Positions 6,113 through 12,031 of a stretch of DNA of 12,031 nucleotides are shown here, in pieces. Made by a program: the position numbers and the translations under genes. The stretch's first letter is position 1, and each line of letters opens with the position of its first letter. Origin of the DNA: an uncultured Clostridium sp. Lineage in GTDB: Bacteria; Bacillota; Clostridia; Oscillospirales; Acutalibacteraceae. The stretch lies in NCBI GenBank assembly GCA_934717555.1, contig CAKUYY010000037.1, forward strand, positions 1 to 12,031. Direction: 5' to 3'. The notes below the pieces were generated by a model. It was not told the origin of the DNA, made no database searches, and was given only the letters and a program-made list of their open reading frames with translations.

Positions 6113-6469
6113 TCACAGGAAAGGATTCCCGCCGCTTGTGGGCTCTTCCGGCTGCATCCAGGGATCCCAAAGGCACTGTTTGAGATTGACACATCCGTTT
6201 TCTAAAAAAAGGACCCCTTCTTTCTCCAGCCTTTCCCTCTGAACCCCATCGCCAAATACCCCTGGAGGCGCCAGCAGCCCCTTCGCATTGATCACCCGGT
6301 GACAGGGGATTTCTGGAAACGGGCAGCTGCGCAGCGCCCAACCCACCGCCCGGGCTCCCCGTGGTTTTCCCGCGAGAAAAGCAACCTGCCCATAGGTGGC
6401 CACATAGCCTTTCGGTATTTCCCGCACAACGCAAAAAACACGGTGCCAAAAACTTTCTTCCTGATTCAT
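6113..6469 (-). CDS. MGMT-family (Ogt/ATL-like) alkylated-DNA repair protein
   Basis: The 118-residue protein consists only of the DNA-binding/alkyl-acceptor domain of O6-methylguanine-DNA methyltransferase. Visible are the YATYGQVA-type helix (22-30, with the base-flipping tyrosine Y26), RAVGWAL (40-46, arginine finger) and the PCHRVI active site (55-60, acceptor C56). The segment after the active site (NAKGLLAPP...QRERLEKEGV) looks more like alkyltransferase-like (ATL) proteins, which normally carry Trp at the Cys position. It could therefore be a true suicide methyltransferase or an ATL-type damage sensor that kept its cysteine. The start at 6469 has GGAGG seven bases upstream. It has its own promoter, divergent from sdpR. 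Confidence 0.85.
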   Translation of the reverse strand: MNQEESFWHRVFCVVREIPKGYVATYGQVAFLAGKPRGARAVGWALRSCPFPEIPCHRVINAKGLLAPPGVFGDGVQRERLEKEGVLFLENGCVNLKQCLWDPWMQPEEPTSGGNPFL

Positions 6470-6553
6470 CCCCTGCCTCCATTGCCGCCTAAGTTTGGGA
6501 GCTCTGATCTCCCCAACAGCATAACCCTACAAAATACAACATTTTTTCAATTT

Positions 6554-6582
6554 ATTATAACATTGTCTCAGAAGGATGGCAA
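6554..6582 (-). promoter_or_regulatory. Sigma-A-type promoter for the MGMT-family gene
   Basis: On the minus strand, TTGCCA (6582-6577) and TATAAT (6559-6554) are 17 bases apart. The start codon lies about 85 bases downstream. The box match and spacing are nearly ideal. Confidence 0.7.
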
Positions 6583-6583
6583 T

Positions 6584-6629
6584 GAAAAGAGATGCCTGTT
6601 CTTGTCAAAAGAAAAGCACCTCTCTTTTC
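6584..6629. repeat. 9-bp inverted repeat between the divergent promoters
   Basis: GAAAAGAGA (6584-6592) and TCTCTTTTC (6621-6629) are exact complements, with an inner TGC/GCA pair. There is no T-run after it, so it is not a terminator. A binding site or chance purine-rich match are both possible. Confidence 0.3.
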
Positions 6630-6665
6630 CCTTGGACGTTATCCTTGTTTTTTCTGAAAAAGGAA

Positions 6666-6694
6666 TTGACGTTATATAGCAATTTAGCTATAAT
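6666..6694 (+). promoter_or_regulatory. Promoter and operator of sdpRI
   Basis: TTGACG (6666-6671) and a perfect TATAAT (6689-6694) are 17 bases apart. The palindrome TATAGC-AATTTA-GCTATA (6675-6692) fills the spacer and covers most of the -10 box. SdpR-type regulators repress their own operon, so this is the likely operator. AAAGGAGG at 6702-6709 serves the ATG at 6717. Confidence 0.75.
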
Positions 6695-6716
6695 CAAAAA
6701 TAAAGGAGGCCGTTTT

Positions 6717-7004
6717 ATGAATGATGATTTTTTTCAGGCGCTCGCCAGCCCTTACCGGCGCGAAATTATCCGCCTGCTCAAATGGAAAAACCTAACCGCT
6801 GGGGAGATCGCCGACCATTTTGATATCTCCCAGCCCTCTATTTCCAGGCATCTTGATATTTTAAAACGGGCGGAAATCGTTACCGCCCAGCGCAAAGCAA
6901 ACCAGATGATCTATTCCCTCAACCTCTCCATGGTACAGGAGATGATGGTTTCCCTGGCGGAACTGCTGGACCGGAAAGGAGAAAATCCCCATGAATGTCA
7001 GTAA
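6717..7004 (+). CDS. sdpR: SdpR-type autorepressor (ArsR family)
   Basis: The 95-residue winged-helix protein begins DFFQALASPYRREIIRLL (4-21), as in ArsR-family SdpR proteins. It continues with LTAGEIADHF (26-35) and the recognition helix QPSISRHLDILKRA (39-52). In Bacillus subtilis SdpR represses sdpRI and is sequestered at the membrane by SdpI when SdpI binds the SDP killing peptide. It has none of the clustered cysteines of metal-sensing ArsR proteins. The ATG at 6717 is chosen because AAAGGAGG lies seven bases upstream; the frame opens earlier without a ribosome site. The end overlaps sdpI by 14 bases, giving coupled translation. Regulation is probably by the palindrome over its own -10 box. 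Confidence 0.88.
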   Translation: MNDDFFQALASPYRREIIRLLKWKNLTAGEIADHFDISQPSISRHLDILKRAEIVTAQRKANQMIYSLNLSMVQEMMVSLAELLDRKGENPHECQ

Positions 7005-7590
7005 AGCCCGCGGGCTTATTATTGCGCTGTCGTTTCTCTCCCTATTGGTGTCCCTTGTTGTGAAAATTCCGATCCTATCTATTTTACTTATGACAGGATG
7101 CCTTTTATTTGCCGTACTGGTCCTTTACCGGCATATGGGGGAACTCTGTGACCTCCCCGAAGATCACCCGAAAAACAGGACTTTAAAAGCCGCTACTATT
7201 TTTAATGTCATCCTTCTGGCCGCCTGTATCGTCTGTTGTGTTTTGATCAAAACCGGTATTTTTTATCTGCCGGAAAATGGGGAAAAATATTTCGCCGCAA
7301 CTATCATAGCGGCCGTAATCTTGTTTGCCGGCAATATCTCTCCCAAACTGCCCTTTAACCGGTATACCGGCCTGCGCCTTCCCTGGACCGTATCAGATGA
7401 GGATACCTGGATCGTAGCCCATAGAACCATTGGATATCTTTCTATTCCCCTGGCTTTGATCTACCTAGCGGGTGTAAGCTGTGTAGCAAATTTTGAGGTA
7501 TTATCTATGGTTGTGGTTTTGCTGTGGATTGGGATTCCCGGCGGGCTGTCTTATTGGTTTTACCGGCAGAAAAGGAAAGGGAAAGTATGA
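6991..7590 (+). CDS. sdpI: SdpI-family immunity/signal membrane protein
   Basis: The 199-residue protein has about six membrane segments (near 7-24, 28-46, 67-87, 100-116, 149-164 and 167-190). It carries the SdpI signature at 114-148: GN..PK, then N..TG.R.PWT, then a Trp and HR.IG. SdpI protects against the SDP toxin in B. subtilis and, when bound to it, captures SdpR to relieve repression. Its length is close to B. subtilis SdpI (about 207). No sdpA, sdpB or sdpC homologue follows, so here it may answer a foreign or distant toxin or other envelope stress. The 14-base overlap with sdpR indicates one transcript; GGAAAGGAG lies inside the end of sdpR. The C-terminus is strongly basic (cytoplasmic). 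Confidence 0.9.
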   Translation: MNVSKARGLIIALSFLSLLVSLVVKIPILSILLMTGCLLFAVLVLYRHMGELCDLPEDHPKNRTLKAATIFNVILLAACIVCCVLIKTGIFYLPENGEKYFAATIIAAVILFAGNISPKLPFNRYTGLRLPWTVSDEDTWIVAHRTIGYLSIPLALIYLAGVSCVANFEVLSMVVVLLWIGIPGGLSYWFYRQKRKGKV

Positions 7591-7707
7591 ATAAATCTGG
7601 AGAGAGCAAATAATAGGCCCCCCTTCAAAAGTGAAAATATCCCACAAAATCAAAAACAAAAAATGTAGAGCTGCCCCCAATGTACGGAACATTTCCAAAT
7701 GAAAAGT

Positions 7708-7714
7708 AAGGAGG
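7708..7714 (+). promoter_or_regulatory. Ribosome binding site that sets a TTG start
   Basis: AAGGAGG lies 8 bases before TTG at 7723. It is downstream of the in-frame ATG at 7699, which has no ribosome site of its own, so the TTG is the likely start of the SRPBCC gene. Confidence 0.75.
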
Positions 7715-7722
7715 CATTCCTT

Positions 7723-8121
7723 TTGGCAAATTCTAACATTACAGCTACTTTTCGGTGCGATATTCATAAAGTATGGGACGTTGTTACTTCCGTGGAACAT
7801 TACAGCACATGGCGCAGTGACCTCAGCAAAACGAAAATCCTGAATGAAAAACAGTTTGTGGAATATACAAAAAAGGGGTATGCAACCACTTTTACCATCA
7901 CTGTCATAGAACCGTATCAGCGTTGGGAATTTGATATGGAAAACAGTAATATGAAAGGACATTGGATCGGTATTTTTACCCAGAACGGTGAAAATACCGA
8001 AATAGATTTTACAGAAGACGTGACCGCCAAAAAGATGTTGATGAAGCCTTTTGTGAAATCCTATTTAAAAAAGCAACAGGTAGAATTTGTTTCCGATTTA
8101 AAACATGTATTGTCACGGTGA
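7723..8121 (+). CDS. SRPBCC-domain (START-like fold) protein, TTG start
   Basis: The 132-residue product fits the SRPBCC helix-grip fold: a first strand NSNITATFRC (3-12), then the helix HKVWDVVTSVEHYSTW typical of the family, then strands ITVIEPYQRWEF and GIFTQNGENTEIDFTE, and a long C-terminal helix (about 107-130). Such proteins bind hydrophobic ligands in a deep cavity; the ligand and role cannot be told from the sequence. It lies 132 bases behind sdpI on the same strand. No convincing promoter or terminator lies between them, so read-through from sdpRI is possible. Base composition is clearly AT-richer than hprK or rlmD, suggesting separate acquisition. Confidence 0.75.
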   Translation: MANSNITATFRCDIHKVWDVVTSVEHYSTWRSDLSKTKILNEKQFVEYTKKGYATTFTITVIEPYQRWEFDMENSNMKGHWIGIFTQNGENTEIDFTEDVTAKKMLMKPFVKSYLKKQQVEFVSDLKHVLSR

Positions 8122-8251
8122 CATTCTGTTTCTTATATTAATGATTGGGGATCCTATTTTCATTTTAAAGTACTGAAAGATTCCTACACCTAATCTTTTA
8201 AAAAATCGTTGATATCTTTCTTGATCCCCTTGAAAAACTTGATATTTTCTC

Positions 8252-8294
8252 AAAAAAAGAAGCATCCTTTCCCCCATGAAAAGGATGCTTCTTT
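8252..8294. terminator. Strong bidirectional terminator between convergent genes
   Basis: A perfect 15-bp stem (8256-8270 with 8280-8294) has a 9-base loop and is flanked by seven A on the left, which is a T-run for the minus strand. It ends the glycosyltransferase gene from the right and probably also the SRPBCC transcript. The rest of the 257-base gap shows only AT-rich sequence. Confidence 0.85.
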
Positions 8295-8378
8295 GTATTG
8301 CGGATTACCCAAACGATACTATGAAAAGCGCAATTCTTTATTCCATTCCCTAGCTATGCTGGCAACTTAAAGCAGGGA

Positions 8379-9569
8379 TTACAGTTCTGTCTTGTCATCA
8401 TATGTATGCAAGCGCAGCGCCTCGCCATAGACTTCCAGCATTTGGGCGGCAAGGGCATGTTGGGGGATATCTTGGATACTGCTGCGCACCACTCTTTTTA
8501 ATATCTGCCTGCGATGCGGCGAAAGGGACGCAAACTTCTTCAAATATTCCCCAAATTCCCGCGCGGAACGATAAGAAAAGCCGCTGACCCCTTCTTTCAC
8601 CTGACTCGCGTCCCATTTGTCATGGGGCAGCAGGGTGGGAAGCCCGCAGGCTACCGCCTCTAAAGCCGCTATCGACATCAGGTCGTGCTGAGAGGCGGAA
8701 ACAAACACATCGCTGACCGCGTAATACTCCGGCATTTTTTCGTGTGGTACCGTTCCTATAAAGCTGACCTGGCTGCTTATTTTTAAGTCGTGGGCCCAAA
8801 CGGAGAGCGGCTCCGCTTCCGGGCCGTCCCCTACAATCAGCAGATGCAGGTTATCAGAAGGCTTGATCTGGGAAGCCCATTGCTCCAACAGGCATTCTAC
8901 GCTTTTATCGACGGTGAGGCGCCCTGCAAAAATAGCCACGGTACTATCGGGGGAAAGATTGAGATTGCGGCGCAGATGCTGTATTTTCGATTCTGATATA
9001 TTTTGATAATGGAAGAAATAAGAATCCACTTGATTGGGAATGATGGTAAAGGGGACCTTGCTTTTAGAAGCTTGCAAATACTCTTCCGCTTTCTTGGAAG
9101 GGGCTGTGAGGATATCGGCGTTGTCAACCATTTCCCGGAACATCCCACGGTATTTTATTTTGGCAAACGGTTCTCCTATACGGGAACACAGGTAATGGAG
9201 CTGGTGTTCAAAATACTCATGAATGGTAAATACCAAAGGGAGGTCGTAACGGTTGGCGAATTTCACGGCGGCCTGTCCCATTGGCGAAGCGGTATGAACA
9301 TGGATGACATCAGGTTTGAAGCGTTCTAACATCTTGGAAAACTCATTGCTGCCGGGATTGGCCATGGAAAACCCATAAGCGTTCCGGGCTTCCTTGGCCG
9401 GGCATCGGAGTATCCCGTGGTCCAGATGAAAATCCCTGGCGTTTAAATCGGAAACGGCCACCAACACCTCATGTCCCATAGAGGTAAGCTGTTCCGCCAA
9501 AAAAGAGACGTGGGAAATAACCCCTCCCACCTGGGGAAGGTATGCCTCGGTAAATAATACAATGCGCAT
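8379..9569 (-). CDS. GT4-family glycosyltransferase (likely lipid glycosylation)
   Basis: This 396-residue retaining GT-B enzyme transfers a sugar from a nucleotide donor. N-terminal domain: MRIVLFTEAYLPQVGGV (1-17), HVHTASPMG (90-98) and TIHEYF (115-120). C-terminal donor-binding domain: FAGRLTVDKS (214-223), LLIVGDGPE (243-251) and LEAVACGLP (303-311). The catalytic E-x7-E pattern appears as D296-x7-E304, a conservative change. The resemblance is to diacylglycerol glucosyltransferases and PimB-like mannosyltransferases, so a glycolipid product is plausible, but the acceptor is not proven. Start 9569 is preferred to 9578: AAGG lies 9 bases before it, whereas it touches the upstream ATG. It has its own promoter and is divergent from hprK. 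Confidence 0.87.
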   Translation of the reverse strand: MRIVLFTEAYLPQVGGVISHVSFLAEQLTSMGHEVLVAVSDLNARDFHLDHGILRCPAKEARNAYGFSMANPGSNEFSKMLERFKPDVIHVHTASPMGQAAVKFANRYDLPLVFTIHEYFEHQLHYLCSRIGEPFAKIKYRGMFREMVDNADILTAPSKKAEEYLQASKSKVPFTIIPNQVDSYFFHYQNISESKIQHLRRNLNLSPDSTVAIFAGRLTVDKSVECLLEQWASQIKPSDNLHLLIVGDGPEAEPLSVWAHDLKISSQVSFIGTVPHEKMPEYYAVSDVFVSASQHDLMSIAALEAVACGLPTLLPHDKWDASQVKEGVSGFSYRSAREFGEYLKKFASLSPHRRQILKRVVRSSIQDIPQHALAAQMLEVYGEALRLHTYDDKTEL

Positions 9570-9602
9570 GGTATCCATCCTTACTTTGGTAAAGAATAAA
9601 AC

Positions 9603-9635
9603 AGGAGCTTGCCATAAGGAAATAATGGTGCTCCT
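9603..9635 (-). promoter_or_regulatory. Hairpin in the leader of the glycosyltransferase gene
   Basis: AGGAGC (9603-9608) pairs with GCTCCT (9630-9635), with an inner CCAT/ATGG pair. On the transcript it lies about 33 bases before the start codon and contains an AGGAGC sequence. It may affect mRNA stability or access; no known riboswitch is recognised. Confidence 0.35.
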
Positions 9636-9693
9636 CTGAAAAAATCAACAAAAAGGGCTTCCTAAAACAGGATAACATTCCATATATTGAATC

Positions 9694-9721
9694 ATTATAG
9701 CACATTTTTTCATGGGTTCAA
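9694..9721 (-). promoter_or_regulatory. Promoter of the glycosyltransferase gene
   Basis: On the minus strand, TTGAAC (9721-9716) and a perfect TATAAT (9699-9694) are 16 bases apart. This gives a leader of about 120 bases before the start at 9569. Confidence 0.6.
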
Positions 9722-9753
9722 TCGGAATAAAGGCGAAATATTTGAATATTGTC

Positions 9754-9782
9754 TTTAAAGTTTTTTAATTGTGCGATATAAT
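9754..9782 (+). promoter_or_regulatory. Probable hprK promoter (weak -35)
   Basis: TATAAT at 9777-9782 sits 36 bases before the hprK start. The -35 position 17 bases upstream reads TTTAAA, a poor match, so an extended or activated promoter is possible. Confidence 0.45.
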
Positions 9783-9817
9783 AATAGCAAATCTTTTTGA
9801 AGTAGGTGTGTCACATT

Positions 9818-10789
9818 ATGGCCGTTACTTTCACTGTTTCCCTGGCAAATATCATCAAAGAACTGACGCTGGAAACCTTGTATATGCCCGGCAGCCCGGA
9901 AGAAGTTTTGATTTCCTCCCGGGATGTTAGCCGTCCCGGGCTGGAATTCACTGGGTTCTTTGAATATTACGACAATACCCGCGTACTGATTATCGGAAAT
10001 ACGGAACATGCTTTTTTGGCCCGTTTTTCCCCGGAAGAACGGTATCATGCCTTGTCAGAGCTTCTGTCCCGCCGCCCTCCGGCCATTATCATTTCCCGGA
10101 ATTTGGAGCCCTTTGAGGAATTGATGGCCACGGCGAAAGAAAACGATGTCCCCATCCTGCGCACGGCGGACACCACTTCCAGCCTGGTGGCCGCTCTGGT
10201 TTCCTACATGAACGTAGAGCTTGCGCCCCGCATTACCCGCCACGGGGTACTGGTTGAGGTATACGGCGAAGGCCTGCTTCTGGTGGGGGACAGCGGCGTA
10301 GGAAAAAGTGAAACAGCCATTGAACTCATCAAGCGCGGCCACCGGCTGATCGCCGACGACGCCGTGGAGATCCGCAGGGTTTCTAAAAAGTCCCTGGTGG
10401 GCTCCGCGCCGGAGAATATCCGCCATTTTATCGAGCTACGCGGCATCGGTATTATCAATGCCCGCCGGATCTTTGGTATGGGCGCGGTAAAACTGACGGA
10501 AAAAATCGATATGGTGATTAACCTGGAGCTGTGGGATAGCTCTAAGGTATACGACCGGATGGGGATGGACAACGAGTATACGGAAATATTGGGCTTAAAG
10601 GTACCGATCCTTACTATTCCGGTCAAGCCGGGAAGGAACTTGGCCATTATCATCGAAGTCGCGGCCATGAACAACCGGCAGAAAAAGATGGGCTTCAACG
10701 CGGCGAAGGAATTGCTGCAAAGCCTGGGAATGGATGTTTCTGACGAAGGAAAAGAGGAAAGCCAAAAGATCAATTGGAATTTATTTTAA
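9818..10789 (+). CDS. hprK: HPr kinase/phosphorylase
   Basis: HprK phosphorylates and dephosphorylates Ser46 of HPr in response to glycolytic intermediates and phosphate. It thereby controls CcpA-dependent catabolite repression and sugar uptake. The 323-residue protein has the usual N-terminal domain (about 1-130), then RHGVLVEVYG (141-150), the Walker A loop GDSGVGKS (157-164), ADDAVEI (179-185), the family signature RHFIELRGIGIINARRIFG (202-220) and the PGRN loop (281-284) before the C-terminal helices. All key residues are present and length is normal. The ATG at 9818 is used because AGTAGGTG lies about ten bases upstream; a GTG at 9806 overlaps that site. The PHP gene follows after 36 bases, so they are co-transcribed. 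Confidence 0.96.
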   Translation: MAVTFTVSLANIIKELTLETLYMPGSPEEVLISSRDVSRPGLEFTGFFEYYDNTRVLIIGNTEHAFLARFSPEERYHALSELLSRRPPAIIISRNLEPFEELMATAKENDVPILRTADTTSSLVAALVSYMNVELAPRITRHGVLVEVYGEGLLLVGDSGVGKSETAIELIKRGHRLIADDAVEIRRVSKKSLVGSAPENIRHFIELRGIGIINARRIFGMGAVKLTEKIDMVINLELWDSSKVYDRMGMDNEYTEILGLKVPILTIPVKPGRNLAIIIEVAAMNNRQKKMGFNAAKELLQSLGMDVSDEGKEESQKINWNLF

Positions 10790-10825
10790 CTACGCATAAA
10801 AGCAGAAGGTAGGAGCATATCATTC

Positions 10826-11542
10826 ATGAGAATTGCAGCGGATACCCATTGCCATACCATTGCCTCAACGCACGCCTACAGCACTTGGATGGAACTGATC
10901 CAGGAGGCTGCCCGCATGGATTTGTGCGCCCTGGCTGTTACAGACCACGCCAGCGCCATGCCAGGTTCCCCCGGCAAGTGGTATTTTCAAAATATGACTT
11001 GTATTCCTAAGGTGGTACAGGGGGTGCGTGTGCTCAAAGGGATGGAGGCAAACGTGATCGATTATGATGGAACCCTGGATTTCTGTGACCCCATGCCCAA
11101 TTGCCTGGAATGGGTCATCGCCTCTATGCATGAAGCCACCCTTCCCGGTCCCAGGGACGAGGACATGTGCACCCAGGCCTGGCTGGGCGTGGCCAAAGAT
11201 CCCCGGGTGCGTGTGATCGGCCATTGCGGGATGCAGTCGTTCCGTTTCGATTACGAGAAGGTTATCCCAGAGTTTGGAAGATACGGAAAACTGGTGGAGA
11301 TCAATAATAATTCTTTCCGAGTGCGGAAAAGCGCTGTCGCCAATTGCCGGGAAATCGCCAAATTATGCAAGAAGTTTGAGGTCCCGGTGATTGTCAATTC
11401 TGACGCCCATTTTTGTACGCAGGTAGGGAAAGCGGAGCAGGCTTTGCGTATGTTGGAAGAAATCGGTTTTCCGGAGGAATTGGTGGTCAACAGCAGCTGG
11501 GAACGGTTTGAAGCATACCTGAGTGATTGCGGGCTTCTGTAA
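10826..11542 (+). CDS. YcdX-like PHP-domain phosphoesterase
   Basis: The 238-residue protein has a complete PHP metal site: DTHCHT (6-11; H8, H10), TDHA (39-42; D40, H41), E74 in GMEAN, H102 in SMHE, H133 in IGHCG, and NSDAH (191-195; D193, H195). These residues hold a trinuclear metal centre for phosphate ester hydrolysis. E. coli YcdX is the closest named type; its natural substrate is unknown. A PHP gene between hprK and murB is a recurrent order in Clostridia, which points to a role near cell wall or carbon control without defining it. GTAGGAG lies about ten bases before the ATG. Confidence 0.87.
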   Translation: MRIAADTHCHTIASTHAYSTWMELIQEAARMDLCALAVTDHASAMPGSPGKWYFQNMTCIPKVVQGVRVLKGMEANVIDYDGTLDFCDPMPNCLEWVIASMHEATLPGPRDEDMCTQAWLGVAKDPRVRVIGHCGMQSFRFDYEKVIPEFGRYGKLVEINNNSFRVRKSAVANCREIAKLCKKFEVPVIVNSDAHFCTQVGKAEQALRMLEEIGFPEELVVNSSWERFEAYLSDCGLL

Positions 11543-11593
11543 TAAGAAACCACACAGGACAAATCCACATAATAGCGTAAATAAGCTTTCATT

Positions 11594-11635
11594 TTTCCAT
11601 CAATCGGTTGGAGAAACTGGATGGAAAGTTTTCAT
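11594..11635 (+). terminator. Terminator-like hairpin after the PHP gene
   Basis: TTTCCATC (11594-11601) pairs with GATGGAAA (11620-11627), continued inward by CGGTT/AACTG, followed by GTTTTCATT. It begins 52 bases past the PHP stop codon. Confidence 0.55.
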
Positions 11636-11654
11636 TCATATCATATGACGATAC

Positions 11655-11686
11655 TCTGCCGCCCACTCGGCGGCAGAATCTATTTT
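11655..11686 (+). terminator. Second hairpin just before murB
   Basis: A perfect 9-bp stem TCTGCCGCC / GGCGGCAGA with a CACTC loop is followed by ATCTATTTT. It could be a second terminator or a processing/attenuation structure. The murB ribosome site begins four bases after the T-rich tail. Confidence 0.5.
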
Positions 11687-11700
11687 CACAGGAGGATTTC

Positions 11701-12031
11701 ATGGATCGATACGAAAACATCCAACAAATTGCCCAGAATGCCGGATGTGCGGTCAAAAGGCAGGAAAATCTCAGCCGTTATACCTCTTTCCATATCGGGG
11801 GACCCGCGGATTTATGGATCGAAACGCCTAGCGTCCGGGCATTATCCCAGCTACTGAGCCTTTGCTGGGAAGAAAATCTCCCTTGGATGGTACTGGGGAA
11901 GGGTTCCAATCTCCTGGTCCCTGACGAAGGTGTACATGGCGTGGTTCTGCACCTATGCGGGGACTTTGAGACGATCCATGTGGAGGAGCCGGGCCTGATC
12001 CGGTGCGGGGCGGCCGTTTCCCTGATGAAAC
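11701..12031 (+). CDS. murB: UDP-N-acetylenolpyruvoylglucosamine reductase, partial (5' part)
   Basis: MurB reduces UDP-GlcNAc-enolpyruvate to UDP-MurNAc with NADPH and FAD in the cytoplasm, the second committed step of peptidoglycan precursor synthesis. The first 110 codons are present and the frame is open at the window edge. Typical FAD-binding sequences are seen: YTSFHIGGPADL (27-38) and LGKGSNLLVPDEGVHG (65-80). AGGAGG sits five bases before the ATG. The C-terminal substrate domain lies outside the window. Two hairpins separate it from the PHP gene, so its expression may be partly independent. Confidence 0.93.
   Translation, partial: MDRYENIQQIAQNAGCAVKRQENLSRYTSFHIGGPADLWIETPSVRALSQLLSLCWEENLPWMVLGKGSNLLVPDEGVHGVVLHLCGDFETIHVEEPGLIRCGAAVSLMK

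Noticed and set aside
6075..6482. Alternative 135-codon minus-strand frame over the MGMT-family gene
   Set aside because: It is a frame shadow of the 118-codon gene, which holds the PCHRV active site and a ribosome site.
7699..7722. ATG at 7699 as start of the SRPBCC gene
   Set aside because: The only good ribosome site (7708-7714) lies downstream of this ATG and fits the TTG at 7723.
9806..9817. GTG at 9806 as start of hprK
   Set aside because: It overlaps the likely ribosome site, and the ATG at 9818 gives the usual HprK N-terminus.

Overview
The window looks like chromosomal DNA of a moderately GC-rich, low-redundancy Firmicute of class Clostridia, probably a gut Oscillospiraceae/Lachnospiraceae-type anaerobe. 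This is inferred from the hprK-PHP-murB gene order, an AzlCD pair, an SdpRI pair and a clostridial-type conjugative element. Strong AGGAGG ribosome binding sites, and GTG and TTG starts, fit this. No tRNA, rRNA or CRISPR array was seen, and no stretch over 300 bases lacks a gene.

Region 1 (1 to about 3435, all genes on the minus strand) is one end of an integrative conjugative element (ICE). In transcription order it holds a RepA_N-type replication initiator, a small DUF7768/DUF4406-like protein, a PcfB-like (DUF3801) conjugation protein and a VirD4/TraG coupling protein. The coupling protein is cut off halfway, next to a 13-bp inverted repeat at the window edge. A 23-bp-period repeat array inside repA is a candidate replication origin. 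Mutually exclusive hairpins lie in the repA leader. The element abuts the 3' end of rlmD, and the last ~92 codons of rlmD are sharply AT-richer (about 35% GC against about 63%). This suggests that the element supplied the C-terminal tail of this rRNA methyltransferase when it integrated.

Region 2 (3157-6469, minus strand) is housekeeping: rlmD, the branched-chain amino acid exporter pair azlC-azlD (overlapping, both with GTG starts), and a small MGMT/ATL-like alkyl-DNA repair protein.

Region 3 (about 6550-8300) starts with divergent promoters. Rightward are an ArsR-type autorepressor SdpR and its SdpI-family membrane immunity protein, with a palindrome over the -10 box, and then an AT-rich SRPBCC-domain gene with a TTG start. 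No Sdp toxin genes are present, so this is an orphan immunity/signalling module. A strong bidirectional terminator separates it from the next gene.

Region 4 (8379-12031) has a minus-strand GT4 glycosyltransferase, probably acting on membrane glycolipids. Divergent from it is a plus-strand cluster of hprK (HPr kinase/phosphorylase), a YcdX-like PHP phosphoesterase and the start of murB (cut by the window end). This cluster links carbon-flux sensing to peptidoglycan precursor synthesis.
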